Source: an uncultured Candidatus Melainabacteria bacterium (lineage in GTDB: Bacteria; Cyanobacteriota; Vampirovibrionia; Gastranaerophilales; Gastranaerophilaceae). Taken from it: DNA of 62,638 nt. Location: contig CAKVLN010000009.1 in the NCBI GenBank assembly GCA_934757275.1, forward strand, positions 1 through 62,638, in the 5' to 3' direction. The position numbers were made by a program, and so were the translations under genes. Positions 54,699-62,638 of the stretch are shown here, one piece after another; within the stretch, counting starts at the first letter, position 1, and each line of letters starts with the position of its first letter. Below the pieces are notes generated by a model. It ran no database searches. It was not told the origin of the DNA and saw nothing but the letters and a program-made list of their open reading frames with translations.

Positions 54699-55736
54699 TT
54701 ACTTAATAAACGCTCCACCGAGTAAATGTCCATCGGTTTTGGAGTAAATTACGCAAGCTTGACCTTTTGCTATTGCAGAAACGCCTTCTTTAAAGTCAAC
54801 CTCAACAAAATCATCATTAATTTTTACTCTTGCTGGCACAGCCTGCATATTATATCTAATCTTAACCAACGCCTCAAACTCTTTATCAATTTGAGGATAG
54901 CTCCAATTCAAATCATAAAGCTTTAATGAGCTAGAGAATAATTTATCACGATAACCCACATACACAACGTTATTTGTTGCATCAATCCTCGTAACATAAA
55001 GAGCCTCTGGCGCAGCTAGTCCAATCCCTTTTCTCTGTCCAATTGTATACTGCCAAAAACCAGTATGTTTGCCCAAAACCTTATTTGTGCCTTCTTCTAA
55101 AAACAATCCGTCCTTAGGCTCAAACAAATTATTCAAATACTTCTTTGTTGTCATCGGAGCTTGGATAAAGCAAATATCTTGGCTTTCTTTTGACGACTTG
55201 CTAGGCAAATCATTATCAAAAGCGATTTTTCTCACGTCCTCTTTTTTGTATTTTGAAAGAGGAAACAATGTTCTCTTCAATCTATCTTGCCCTAGCAAAA
55301 ACAAAAAATACAATTGGTCTTTATGTTCGTCTGAAGCTGGAAATAGCTTATAAATACCATTTTCGTTTTTTATATTTGCGTAATGTCCAGTTGCAACAAA
55401 ATCTGCACCCAACTCCTCTATAGCAAAATCAAATAGTGCGCCCCATTTCATATATTTGTTGCACATAATACAAGGGTTTGGAGTTTCACCAGATTTATAA
55501 GAATCTTCAAAATATTTTACAACTTTTTCATTAAAAACCTTTGTTGCATCAAATTCATAAAACGGAATTTCTAATTTTTCTGCAACACTTCTAGCATTCT
55601 CTACAACTTGTCTAGCAGCATCTGAATTGGTTGTATTAGCCGTTATTCCAACAACTTCGTGACCAGCCTGTTTAAGTAGAAAAGCAGTAACACTACTATC
55701 TACACCGCCTGAAAGTGCAACTGCAACTTTACTCAT
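54699..55736 (-). CDS. mnmA: tRNA-specific 2-thiouridylase
   Basis: 345 residues. PP-loop SGGVDSS (9-15), the catalytic Cys92 in NPCIMCNKYMKWG, the second Cys in SQDICFIQ, and the C-terminal PUA-like part. It puts sulfur on U34 of Lys, Glu and Gln tRNAs. Its ATG lies inside the end of the upstream 243-residue gene (8-bp overlap). Confidence 0.94.
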   Translation of the reverse strand: MSKVAVALSGGVDSSVTAFLLKQAGHEVVGITANTTNSDAARQVVENARSVAEKLEIPFYEFDATKVFNEKVVKYFEDSYKSGETPNPCIMCNKYMKWGALFDFAIEELGADFVATGHYANIKNENGIYKLFPASDEHKDQLYFLFLLGQDRLKRTLFPLSKYKKEDVRKIAFDNDLPSKSSKESQDICFIQAPMTTKKYLNNLFEPKDGLFLEEGTNKVLGKHTGFWQYTIGQRKGIGLAAPEALYVTRIDATNNVVYVGYRDKLFSSSLKLYDLNWSYPQIDKEFEALVKIRYNMQAVPARVKINDDFVEVDFKEGVSAIAKGQACVIYSKTDGHLLGGAFIK

Positions 55737-56460
55737 CTAATAAAACCTTTTCGCCATAAGCAGTTAGACGATATTCTGATGCTCCAACCAATCCAGTTAA
55801 ATCAGGCAAACACTCAATGTAATCACGATTAATAGCCTCTTGCAAAACGCTATGGTCAATAATTACTGCAATATTTTGCATAAGTTTCGCATTTAATTGT
55901 TTCAACGTAAATCTTGGTTTTTGTTCGTATTGAGTGAAATAATATGCCGTTAATAGCAAGTAATCAATCTTTTTCTCAACATTTCTACTACTTATAAAAT
56001 TCAAAAACGCATTATCTTTTTTTATTGAAGGGCTTGGTTTGAAGGACAATTCTGTTTGCGGAGTATTAATAGATTTCTCTAAGATATTGTCAAAAACACC
56101 GCCTTCGCTCGCTGTTTCATTAACAGTTGTGTGATATTCTTTGCTGCTGCGTGGAGCATAAAAAATATCCAAATTTTTATTCTTTTCTTCAACAGAAGTT
56201 TGAGGAACAGGAGCTTCTTCTACTGGCTCTGCTTTTGGCATACGTTTTAGCTGCTCATCAATCTTCTTTTGAGTAATTTCTTTTTCTGTATTGATTTGAT
56301 TATTCACCATTTCTTTACATTGTTGAACTTTATGCTTTTGAACGTACTCTGAAGCTTTTCTTACCCACAATGCAAATTGCTCTTCTACCAACTCCCTATC
56401 GGTGGTAGATAATGACAATATATACTTACCTTTTGTAATTTTGAATGAATAAACTGACAT
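55729..56460 (-). CDS. 243-residue protein, unknown, with possible winged helix
   Basis: Not recognised. The N-terminal 40 residues (VYSFKITKGKYILSLSTTDRELVEEQFALW) form a small module shared with the 40-residue protein just upstream. Residues 45-160 are charged and low complexity, and residues about 165-243 look like a winged-helix or similar fold (YLLLTAYYFTQYEQKPRFTLKQLN..., ending SEYRLTAYGEKVLL). Could be a DNA-binding or regulatory protein. Ends inside mnmA. Confidence 0.6.
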   Translation of the reverse strand: MSVYSFKITKGKYILSLSTTDRELVEEQFALWVRKASEYVQKHKVQQCKEMVNNQINTEKEITQKKIDEQLKRMPKAEPVEEAPVPQTSVEEKNKNLDIFYAPRSSKEYHTTVNETASEGGVFDNILEKSINTPQTELSFKPSPSIKKDNAFLNFISSRNVEKKIDYLLLTAYYFTQYEQKPRFTLKQLNAKLMQNIAVIIDHSVLQEAINRDYIECLPDLTGLVGASEYRLTAYGEKVLLDE

Positions 56461-56462
56461 AA

Positions 56463-56585
56463 TTATTTATCCTGCAATAATTCTTCACGCCACTTGTTAA
56501 GTTGTTCTTCAACAAATTCTAAATCATCAGATTTCAATTCTATTTCTATATCGCCTTTTTTCATTTTAAAAACGTACTCGTGCAT
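56463..56585 (-). CDS. 40-residue protein, paralogue of the adjacent N-terminal module
   Basis: ATG at 56585 with a perfect GGAGG ribosome site, TAA stop at 56463. The sequence EYVFKMKKGDIEIELKSD..FVEEQLNKW parallels residues 3-32 of the next gene's product (VYSFKITKGKYILSLSTTDRELVEEQFALW). Probably a stand-alone copy of the same module. Function unknown. Confidence 0.65.
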   Translation of the reverse strand: MHEYVFKMKKGDIEIELKSDDLEFVEEQLNKWREELLQDK

Positions 56586-56649
56586 ATACCCTCCTTAATG
56601 AGTAAAGTTTAACTTAAAATTATGAAAGTTTCAATAATTTGTAAGCCAA

Positions 56650-56678
56650 TTGTAAAGTTATGTCAAATATTGTATAAT
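56650..56678 (+). promoter_or_regulatory. Promoter of the matrixin-TPR gene
   Basis: -35 TTGTAA (56650-56655), 17-bp spacer, -10 TATAAT (56673-56678). Predicts a leader of about 80 nt before ATG 56769. Confidence 0.55.
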
Positions 56679-56768
56679 TTTAGCAACGGTGATAGCAAAA
56701 AAATAAATTTATGGTTTTTAAGCTATAATATAAGTGATAAAAGAAGAAAAAAGAGGTTTCTCAAAAAA

Positions 56769-58001
56769 ATGAAAAAGATAGCAATTTGTACATTACTAAT
56801 CAGCGCAGGAGTAGCTTCATTATTAAGTATTAACAACAATATTACAGATACTACACCTGAATTTAACCTAAAAAATAGTTACGCAATTACACTTGGTTAT
56901 GATAAATCAATGAGCGAAAAAACTATAAAAGCAGCTGTAATCGACAGTTATTTTAGAGAAGTTGCTGCAAACGGCAAAATCGTTCGTTGGAATAAAGCAT
57001 CATTCCCTCTAAAGGTTTATGTTCAAGACACTCCAGATGTTCCTGATTATTACAGAGAAGTTGTTTTGAACGCATACAAAACTTGGGAAAGAGCTAGTGA
57101 CGGTCTTGTAAGCTTTGAAATCGTTGAAGATCAAATGGGCGCAGATATGAAATGTTTCTTCAAAAATATTGATGACAACAAAGCTACACTTGGCACACAA
57201 TCTTTTACAATAAGTGGAAACGTTATCAAAGATTCTATAATAACTTTCAAGAAAACTGATTACAAAGGACATAATCTTGATTCTAAGCAATTATTCTCAT
57301 CTGCTCTTCAAGAAATCGGTCTTTCTCTTGGTTTGAATGGAAGAAGCCCTAGTATTTATGACGTTATGTACCCTATCGGAACAAAATTTAACACAGAAAT
57401 CACTGCTAGAGATTTAAAAACTTTGGCATTAATTTATTCTGTAGTCCCTGATGTTACCAATATTCCTCCTACTTCGGAAGAAAAATCTCAAATGTTTACT
57501 GTTCAAGAAATTTTATCAACTTTGAACGTTCCTGTAACCAATGATACTCAAAATCTTGACGAAGTTGTAGCTAATGATATTGATACAAAATTAGCGTTAG
57601 CTGAACAATACAGACGTCGTGCAGAATACGACAAAGCAGCTCAAGAATATCAAGCAGTTGCTCAAATGAAAAGCGATAGAAGAAGTAAATCAGAAGTATA
57701 TTACGAAGTTGCAGTTATGTATTTGGACGCAGAAGAATTTGACAAAGCAAAAAGCTGCGCTGACATTGCTTGCGCAACAGATATGAACGAAAAGACTGAA
57801 ATTTTACCAGCTTTGATTGATTATTATACAAAACGTTCAAACTCTGCAATCGAACAACTTGACACTATCTTACGCCAAAACCCATACAACAGATATGCAT
57901 ACAATCTATTGTGTCAAATTTATAGAGAAAAGCACCATGAAAACCTATTGAATGCGACAATTAGAAAATACGGCAAAACTGCTGGTGATTTGGAAGATTA
58001 A
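56769..58001 (+). CDS. Secreted matrixin-like protein lacking zinc ligands, with TPR repeats
   Basis: 410 residues from ATG 56769; upstream codons in frame are less likely. Signal/anchor segment about 2-20. Residues about 80-215 are matrixin-like (FPLKVYVQDTPDV..., then LQEIGLSLGLNGRSP..YDVMYP). Active matrixins of this type read HExGHxLGLxGHSP. Here the three His are Q181, L185 and R192; Glu182 and the Met-turn (DVMYP) remain. So the fold is probably kept without zinc catalysis. The C-terminal half has TPR-like repeats (about 275-380). Possibly a binding rather than a cleaving protein. Confidence 0.7.
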   Translation: MKKIAICTLLISAGVASLLSINNNITDTTPEFNLKNSYAITLGYDKSMSEKTIKAAVIDSYFREVAANGKIVRWNKASFPLKVYVQDTPDVPDYYREVVLNAYKTWERASDGLVSFEIVEDQMGADMKCFFKNIDDNKATLGTQSFTISGNVIKDSIITFKKTDYKGHNLDSKQLFSSALQEIGLSLGLNGRSPSIYDVMYPIGTKFNTEITARDLKTLALIYSVVPDVTNIPPTSEEKSQMFTVQEILSTLNVPVTNDTQNLDEVVANDIDTKLALAEQYRRRAEYDKAAQEYQAVAQMKSDRRSKSEVYYEVAVMYLDAEEFDKAKSCADIACATDMNEKTEILPALIDYYTKRSNSAIEQLDTILRQNPYNRYAYNLLCQIYREKHHENLLNATIRKYGKTAGDLED

Positions 58002-58016
58002 TTGTTTATACATAAT

Positions 58017-58049
58017 AAAAAAAGCCTCATCAAGCAAGGGGCTTTTTTT
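58017..58049 (+). terminator. Terminator of the matrixin-TPR gene
   Basis: AAAAAAAGCC..GGGCTTTTTTTTT, an imperfect stem with A- and T-runs, just after the stop. Confidence 0.65.
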
Positions 58050-58161
58050 TTATTGAAAAAATCTTGTGTTTAAAAATGAACAAACTTGATTTTCAAATCG
58101 TTATACTAACAAGAACGGAAAAAATAATTCCGCAGACACATCAAAAGAAAGAGGTGTTAGT

Positions 58162-58527
58162 ATGAAAAAAGTCTTGTCAGTTTTAAGTTTATTAGCATTG
58201 CTAAGCGTTGCTATGCCAGCAAACGCAGCACCACCACCTGCTGGAGGTGGACACGGCGGTGGTCAAATAGTTCAAGCTGGTCCAGGGTTTAGAGGTCATG
58301 GAGGCCCACGCAGAGGCGATTGGGGTGCACCACCTCCACCACTTAGAGCATACTATGGAAGGGGAAGCATCGTAGTCGGCGGGGTGTTGGCCAGGCGCAG
58401 CTATTGGGGCTATCCTTACGGCTATGATTGCAGACTAGGTTGGTGCGATGATTTCTTTCCACCACCTCCTCCAATGTACAGACCTTCAGGCGTTTACATC
58501 AATCTCGGAGTGCCTATAAGGTTTTAA
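58162..58527 (+). CDS. Small secreted Gly/Pro/Arg-rich protein
   Basis: 121 residues with a signal peptide (MKKVLSVLSLLALLSVAMPANA). The mature part is Gly/His/Pro/Arg-rich with aromatic residues (GGGHGGGQ, GAPPPPLRAYYG), two Cys (DCRLGWC), and a hydrophobic tail ending in IRF. The make-up resembles small surface or stress-induced proteins, but no family is clear. A ribosome site AGAGG lies before the ATG. Confidence 0.6.
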   Translation: MKKVLSVLSLLALLSVAMPANAAPPPAGGGHGGGQIVQAGPGFRGHGGPRRGDWGAPPPPLRAYYGRGSIVVGGVLARRSYWGYPYGYDCRLGWCDDFFPPPPPMYRPSGVYINLGVPIRF

Positions 58528-58600
58528 GCGGAAAGGGATAAGAAAAAGTGAAGAATCCTAATCCTCGGAAAGGGAACTATTTAAGACATTCAATTCAATA

Positions 58601-58636
58601 AAACACGGCGGACTTTGAAAAAAGTCCGCCGTGTTT
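58601..58636. terminator. Strong bidirectional terminator
   Basis: A perfect 16-bp stem (AAACACGGCGGACTTT and its complement) with a gaaa loop, between the convergent Gly-rich and PPIase genes. Confidence 0.85.
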
Positions 58637-58657
58637 ATATCTTCAACTATAATCAAG

Positions 58658-59758
58658 TTATTTCTTTTCAACTTCTTTTGTTTCCACTTTTACTGGAACT
58701 TTTCTTGGATCGTATTTATCATTCAAATATTCCACCTTAGCATTCTTCATCAAACCATCTGTAAGTTTTTTCAACACTTCGATTTGTTTTTGAGTTTCAA
58801 TATAGAACTTGATTTCATCTTTCACCTTAACATAAGGAGTTGTTCCTGCTTCCATTCTATCAGTAACTTTAATAATATGGAAACCATAAGGAGATTTAAC
58901 TAGATTTTCGCTTACAGTATTAGGTTTCATAGAAAAAGCTGCTTTTGAAAATTCTGGAACCATAGCTTCTTTTGTGAAGAAACCTAGCTCGCCGCCACGT
59001 TCTGCACTAGCTTTGTCATCTGAATATTTTTCAGCAATTTTTGCAAAATCATCAGGGTTTTGTTTTACTTGTGCCAAAACTGCTTCTGCTTTTGTTTTTT
59101 GGCTAGCAACTTGTTCTTCAACCTTTGTATTTAATTCAGTTGGGTCAATATTAGGATTTTTTGCCTTAATTTGTTGAATTAATTCAATTGTATTCGCTGA
59201 GAACAAAATGTGAGAAGCTCTTACTTGTTCACCGTGAGTAAATTCTGCCTTGTGAGTATCATAATATTTTTTAGCGTCTGCATCAGAAACACTAATTTTG
59301 TTTATAGAATTAACCAACTTTTTAATCTTAATTTGAGTTTTCAAATCTTCTGTGAATTGGTCATTAGAAACACCTCTTTGTTTAAGAAGTTTATTTAATT
59401 CTTCTTTTGAGCCAACTTTATCAATAATCGTCTTTAATTCTGCTTGAACATCGTCTGGAGTTGCAGTAATACCACGTTTTGCGATTTCTTGGTCTAAAAG
59501 TGATTTTACAATTAGTTCGTTAACGATTTTGTCTTTGAAAATACCAAACATTGGGTTGTCATCAGATTTTACCAAATTCTTAGAACCACCAAACGCTTTT
59601 AAGAATGATTTGTCAATTGTTTCGTCAAAAGCCTTATCAAATTCAGCTTGAGTAATAACAGTATCATTTACTTTAATAATGCCTTCTGACTTGTGCATAA
59701 GTGTGCAACCTGAAAATAACACAGTAGACAGAGCTAAACACGTTAATAATTTCTTCAT
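58658..59758 (-). CDS. SurA/PrsA-like peptidyl-prolyl isomerase lipoprotein
   Basis: 366 residues. The lipobox is LFSG-C18, so it should be a lipoprotein. SurA-N-like chaperone region (about 30-170), a parvulin domain (about 175-300; VRASHILFSAN, GGELGFFTKEAMVPEFSKAAF, SPYGFHIIKVTDR) and a C-terminal helix. It folds exported proteins, in this cell probably outer-membrane ones, along with Skp and BamA encoded elsewhere in the window. Confidence 0.85.
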   Translation of the reverse strand: MKKLLTCLALSTVLFSGCTLMHKSEGIIKVNDTVITQAEFDKAFDETIDKSFLKAFGGSKNLVKSDDNPMFGIFKDKIVNELIVKSLLDQEIAKRGITATPDDVQAELKTIIDKVGSKEELNKLLKQRGVSNDQFTEDLKTQIKIKKLVNSINKISVSDADAKKYYDTHKAEFTHGEQVRASHILFSANTIELIQQIKAKNPNIDPTELNTKVEEQVASQKTKAEAVLAQVKQNPDDFAKIAEKYSDDKASAERGGELGFFTKEAMVPEFSKAAFSMKPNTVSENLVKSPYGFHIIKVTDRMEAGTTPYVKVKDEIKFYIETQKQIEVLKKLTDGLMKNAKVEYLNDKYDPRKVPVKVETKEVEKK

Positions 59759-59848
59759 TAAAATACTCCTTCTCTCTCGTTTTTATTATAATAAACCAAA
59801 CTTGTTAGAAAGTTAAACAAATTTTACGCTTCTTAATAATATGTAACT

Positions 59849-60922
59849 TTAGCCCAATTCTTTTGGTGTAAGTTCACAACACATTTGACACGCACCAAAA
59901 GTTCCACCGCTGGCTTTTAGATTTTTTCTGAAACAACAGTAATGTGGAGCATTAAAGAGTTCCTTTAACGTTTTTTCTTTTACATTGCCAATCTTTTGCG
60001 AAAGACAAGGATAAACAAAGCCTTCGGGGTTAATCATCATATTATTATATGGATATGTGCAAGGTTTATAAATCTCGCTTAAAGAAGTTTCTGCTGGCAA
60101 ATTAAAAAAGTTTTCTATAGTTTTAAGCGTATCTTTTGAATACTCAAACTTTGGCGAAAATCTTAATTGCGTTTTTCCCTTCATTGCTTCAATTTCTCTA
60201 TAAACTTCTTTAAAATGCTCCATATCAAAATAGCGTTCAATTGGATAATTGGCGGTAAATTCTGGAATAAAGCTTTCTTGCAAAATGGAATTTTGTTTCC
60301 AATTATTATTTCTCAAAAACGAAATTGAAAGAAACTCAAAACCCATTTTTTCACACAACCTGTACAACCTTGGTAAATCATCAAGATTGTTTTCTAAAAC
60401 AATTGTTTTTATGTCCACCATCTGTTTTTTATTTTTTGATTTCAAATTTTCTAGGTTAGAAACGATTTTGTCAAAAATTCCGTCTTTACCTCTGTTTTTG
60501 TCGTGTGTTTCACCATACCCATCAAGTGATACAGACAAAAGAAGTAATTTGTACTTTTTGAAAGCATTGATTATTTCATCATTAATTAGCACGCCATTTG
60601 ATACGACATGAACCTTGTTCATGATTTTTTTAGAAGTATATGCAAAAATGTCTATAAAATCTTTTCTAATCAAAGGTTCGCCACCAACCAGTGTTGCTAT
60701 CGCATAAAAAGGAAGTTGGTCAACAACTTTCTTCCACTCCTCAGTCGTTAATTCTTTTTTATTTCTCTCACAACCTACATAACAATAAGGACAGTTTAAA
60801 TTGCATCGATAAGTCAATTCTAAAAAGTATCGAAATGGTATTTTCGCCCTACCATATCTATCGTTACAAGAAAGCGAAGTATAAAAATCTCTTGCTAAAT
60901 CAAAAAGTGTTGAATAATTCAT
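59849..60922 (-). CDS. Radical SAM protein with SPASM-like C terminus
   Basis: 357 residues. The radical SAM cluster motif is C-N-L-N-C-P-Y-C (CxxxCxxC) in LTYRCNLNCPYC, near residue 38. The C-terminal part has a SPASM-type set of cysteines (INPEGFVYPCLSQKIGNV.., and GACQMCCEL). Such proteins modify peptides or cofactors. No precursor peptide is seen nearby, so the substrate is open. The minus-strand promoter is described separately. Confidence 0.8.
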   Translation of the reverse strand: MNYSTLFDLARDFYTSLSCNDRYGRAKIPFRYFLELTYRCNLNCPYCYVGCERNKKELTTEEWKKVVDQLPFYAIATLVGGEPLIRKDFIDIFAYTSKKIMNKVHVVSNGVLINDEIINAFKKYKLLLLSVSLDGYGETHDKNRGKDGIFDKIVSNLENLKSKNKKQMVDIKTIVLENNLDDLPRLYRLCEKMGFEFLSISFLRNNNWKQNSILQESFIPEFTANYPIERYFDMEHFKEVYREIEAMKGKTQLRFSPKFEYSKDTLKTIENFFNLPAETSLSEIYKPCTYPYNNMMINPEGFVYPCLSQKIGNVKEKTLKELFNAPHYCCFRKNLKASGGTFGACQMCCELTPKELG

Positions 60923-60928
60923 AATCTA

Positions 60929-60956
60929 GTTATAACATAAAGAAACCTCTCTTCAA
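60929..60956 (-). promoter_or_regulatory. Promoter of the radical SAM gene, apparently leaderless
   Basis: Minus strand: -35 TTGAAG (60951-60956), 16-bp spacer, -10 TATAAC (60929-60934), then 6 nt to the ATG. It overlaps the terminator hairpin of the gene before it. Confidence 0.5.
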
Positions 60957-60969
60957 AAAAGAGAGGAAA
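60943..60969 (-). terminator. Terminator after the second TolC-type gene
   Basis: CCTCTCTT../..AAGAGAGG hairpin followed by T-rich TTTCTTTAT on the minus strand. The upstream gap to 61071 holds nothing else clear. Confidence 0.65.
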
Positions 60970-61070
60970 GTTTGAGCGATGAGGATTCTTTATCATATTA
61001 AAACCATGCGCTCAATCTTTCATTAAACTTTTAGGTAAGATTTCTCGGTATTAAACTTTTTGCGCAAAAC

Positions 61071-62552
61071 CTACAAATCTTCTTGCACCTCAACTTTTTT
61101 GCGTCTAAAGCGTTTTACTTCTTTTTCATCGCAACCCAAAACCTCATTCAAATGATTAATCAATTCTTCTGAATGGTAACACATTGCGTGTTCTGTTTTG
61201 TGATGAATATCAACCAAGTGATAATGCATTGCCATTTCTACTTGAATTAAAGCCATATTATAATCATACAAACTTTCTATATACTGACTGATAGCGTCAA
61301 TATAGTCCTTTCTTGCGTCCTGCAAAGCAGTATAATCAAGTTTTCCAATTTTATAAAGATTTTCAGCCATTGGATAAAATTCTAATGCCTGCTTTACTCG
61401 AAGTTGAGTCGTCGGAATTTCTCTTTTTGCCTTATCATAGTTGTTAAAGGCACGTTTCACTTCAAAATACAAATCTTTCTTGAATAACGTAATTTCGTTG
61501 TCCGCAAGTTTAACCTGCGCATCAGCCCCCTTGATAGAATGCTTTAATTCCATTAAATTAACAGAGGAATTTAGATTTACGCCAACTTGAAAACTGTTAT
61601 TTGTTGCAAGATTTGTGTTGTTAAAACCATACCCAGCGTTTGCAGAAAGTTCTGGGAAATAAGTCCTTCTTATAAAAATTAGCGATTGCTCCATTGCATT
61701 CTTTGTTGAAATCAAGACTTGCAAATCAGGACTGTTGTCATAAGCCATTTGCACGGCTTTTTCTCTCGGAAACTTAAACTTATACTCTTCAAACCCATCT
61801 GGTTCTTTTTTTGAAGAAAGCGCATAATCATCATTAAAGTTGAAGGTTTTTGTATTCTCGATTTTGTAATCTGGTTGAGAATCTAGATACATAGAATTAT
61901 TCAAATCGACCTTTGCGTTAAGATAATCATTTTTCGCCTCTAAAAGCGAAACTTCAGCCTGACTTAAATTCATTTTTGCGGTGATTAAATCGGGATTGTT
62001 TTTTGTATATTTGATAATACTTTTATTTATTTCAATATTGTTTTCTGCAATTTTGAGTAAAGCCTGCGCCCTTAAAAGCTTATAATATTTTTCTTTTACA
62101 TCAAAAAGTGTTGAACAAAGACTATCCATAAATTCATATTCAGCACCTAGCTTGTAGAACTCTTCCATTCTTATATGCGCAGTTGTTCTGCCAAAGTCCC
62201 AAACCATTTTATTTACAGAAACTCCGACATTTGGGAGTTCTCTATAGTATTTGTTGTAGTAAATATTGTTTGAATTATTTTCATTTTGGAAACCAACACC
62301 AGCACCAATTATCGGAAAATATTGAGATTTTGCAATTCCTACATTACTTTTTGCTATATCCATGTAGTATTTTTTTCGCTTTATCTTGGGGCTATTGTGA
62401 AAAGCCGTTGCAACACAATCAAGTACAGATAACTCTGTACCATCTTTTATGATAACGGTTTTGAACAACTCATCATCTGCGTGCGCAAAAGCTATATTGC
62501 AACTGGCTATTAAAAAAGCAACAGTTAGGGTTAAAAATCTCTTTCCTTTCAT
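61071..62552 (-). CDS. TolC-family outer-membrane channel, second copy
   Basis: 493 residues with signal peptide (MKGKRFLTLTVAFLIASCNIAFAHA). Two helical-hairpin halves of the outer-membrane factor fold (LDCVATAFHNSPKIKRKKYYMDIAKSNV and ...AVQMAYDNSPDLQVLISTKNAMEQS). The C terminus is long and His-rich (YHLVDIHHKTEHAMCYHSEE), unusual in TolC proteins; it may bind metal. No pump gene is next to it within the window. TATAAT lies 6 nt before the ATG. Confidence 0.8.
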   Translation of the reverse strand: MKGKRFLTLTVAFLIASCNIAFAHADDELFKTVIIKDGTELSVLDCVATAFHNSPKIKRKKYYMDIAKSNVGIAKSQYFPIIGAGVGFQNENNSNNIYYNKYYRELPNVGVSVNKMVWDFGRTTAHIRMEEFYKLGAEYEFMDSLCSTLFDVKEKYYKLLRAQALLKIAENNIEINKSIIKYTKNNPDLITAKMNLSQAEVSLLEAKNDYLNAKVDLNNSMYLDSQPDYKIENTKTFNFNDDYALSSKKEPDGFEEYKFKFPREKAVQMAYDNSPDLQVLISTKNAMEQSLIFIRRTYFPELSANAGYGFNNTNLATNNSFQVGVNLNSSVNLMELKHSIKGADAQVKLADNEITLFKKDLYFEVKRAFNNYDKAKREIPTTQLRVKQALEFYPMAENLYKIGKLDYTALQDARKDYIDAISQYIESLYDYNMALIQVEMAMHYHLVDIHHKTEHAMCYHSEELINHLNEVLGCDEKEVKRFRRKKVEVQEDL

Positions 62553-62558
62553 AATTTA

Positions 62559-62564
62559 ATTATA
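62559..62564 (-). promoter_or_regulatory. -10 box of the second TolC gene
   Basis: TATAAT on the minus strand, 6 nt before the ATG at 62552. No Shine-Dalgarno; suggests a leaderless transcript. The -35 is unclear. Confidence 0.45.
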
Positions 62565-62623
62565 CAATACTTGTCAAGTTTTTATTGTCATAATTTTCTT
62601 GGCATTTAAAGTAGTGAAAAATA

Positions 62624-62638
62624 GGTGGGAATCGCTCA
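62624..62638. repeat. Start of a third GGTGGGAA element (cut by the window end)
   Basis: GGTGGGAATCGC matches the end sequence of the elements at 186-248 and 54635-54696. The rest lies outside the window. Confidence 0.35.

Noticed and set aside
56622..56768. Longer start of the matrixin-like protein
   Set aside because: The upstream part overlaps the TATAAT promoter region and is not signal-like; ATG 56769 starts a clean signal segment.

Overview
The window is AT-rich, densely coded DNA from a bacterium with two membranes. It carries an LptD-like protein, an Omp85/BamA-type protein with three apparent POTRA-like repeats, Skp, two TolC-type channels and an RND pump. A flavodiiron protein with rubredoxin suggests an anaerobe that meets oxygen. 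The gene content fits an uncultured gut lineage such as Candidatus Melainabacteria/Vampirovibrionia (Gastranaerophilales). That placement is inference; there is no rRNA or tRNA here to test it.

Layout. 0.3-6.2 kb: minus-strand envelope cluster (MsbA-like ABC transporter, a 37-residue membrane protein, M23 hydrolase, LptD-like protein, class II aldolase). 6.3-13.9 kb: a pilus-like chaperone-usher locus (usher-like barrel, two pilin-like proteins, PapD-like chaperone, a large secreted candidate tip protein, and a divergent third pilin-like gene that leads into BamA-like and Skp genes). 16.6-20.6 kb: rubredoxin, flavodiiron protein and MutS2. 20.7-24.1 kb: a 1127-residue repeat protein of unknown function, preceded by a perfect (ATT)21 tract. 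24.3-30 kb: AroE, an ATP-grasp protein, a serpin-like secreted protein, an aminotransferase, endonuclease III and a zinc-ribbon membrane protein. 30-43 kb: several lineage-specific proteins around Mfd, MurA, a SIMPL lipoprotein and a TPR protein, with a pair of secreted paralogues. 43-48.7 kb: ROK kinase, a HipBA pair with three operator-like palindromes, BioG-BioC, PrmC and small proteins. 48.9-54.6 kb: a TolC-RND-MFP efflux operon. 54.7-62.6 kb: MnmA, a pair of related small-domain proteins, a matrixin-like protein that has lost all its zinc histidines fused to TPR-like repeats, a Gly/Pro-rich secreted protein, a SurA/PrsA-like lipoprotein, a radical SAM protein and a second TolC-type protein.

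Most striking: (1) the usher/chaperone/pilin locus, whose three pilin-like proteins all have Gly exactly 14 residues from the C terminus, as in donor strands of classical chaperone-usher pilins; (2) the zinc-dead matrixin-TPR fusion; (3) the serpin-like protein divergent from an aminotransferase, with overlapping -35 elements; (4) at least eight genes with a -10-like hexamer 6-9 nt before the start codon and no Shine-Dalgarno, implying leaderless mRNAs; (5) HipBA operators; (6) small intergenic palindromic repeats, two of which split the pilus operon.

Genes were identified by reading translations and motifs; no database search was run. Several starts were moved inward where a Shine-Dalgarno, promoter or signal peptide favoured a different codon.
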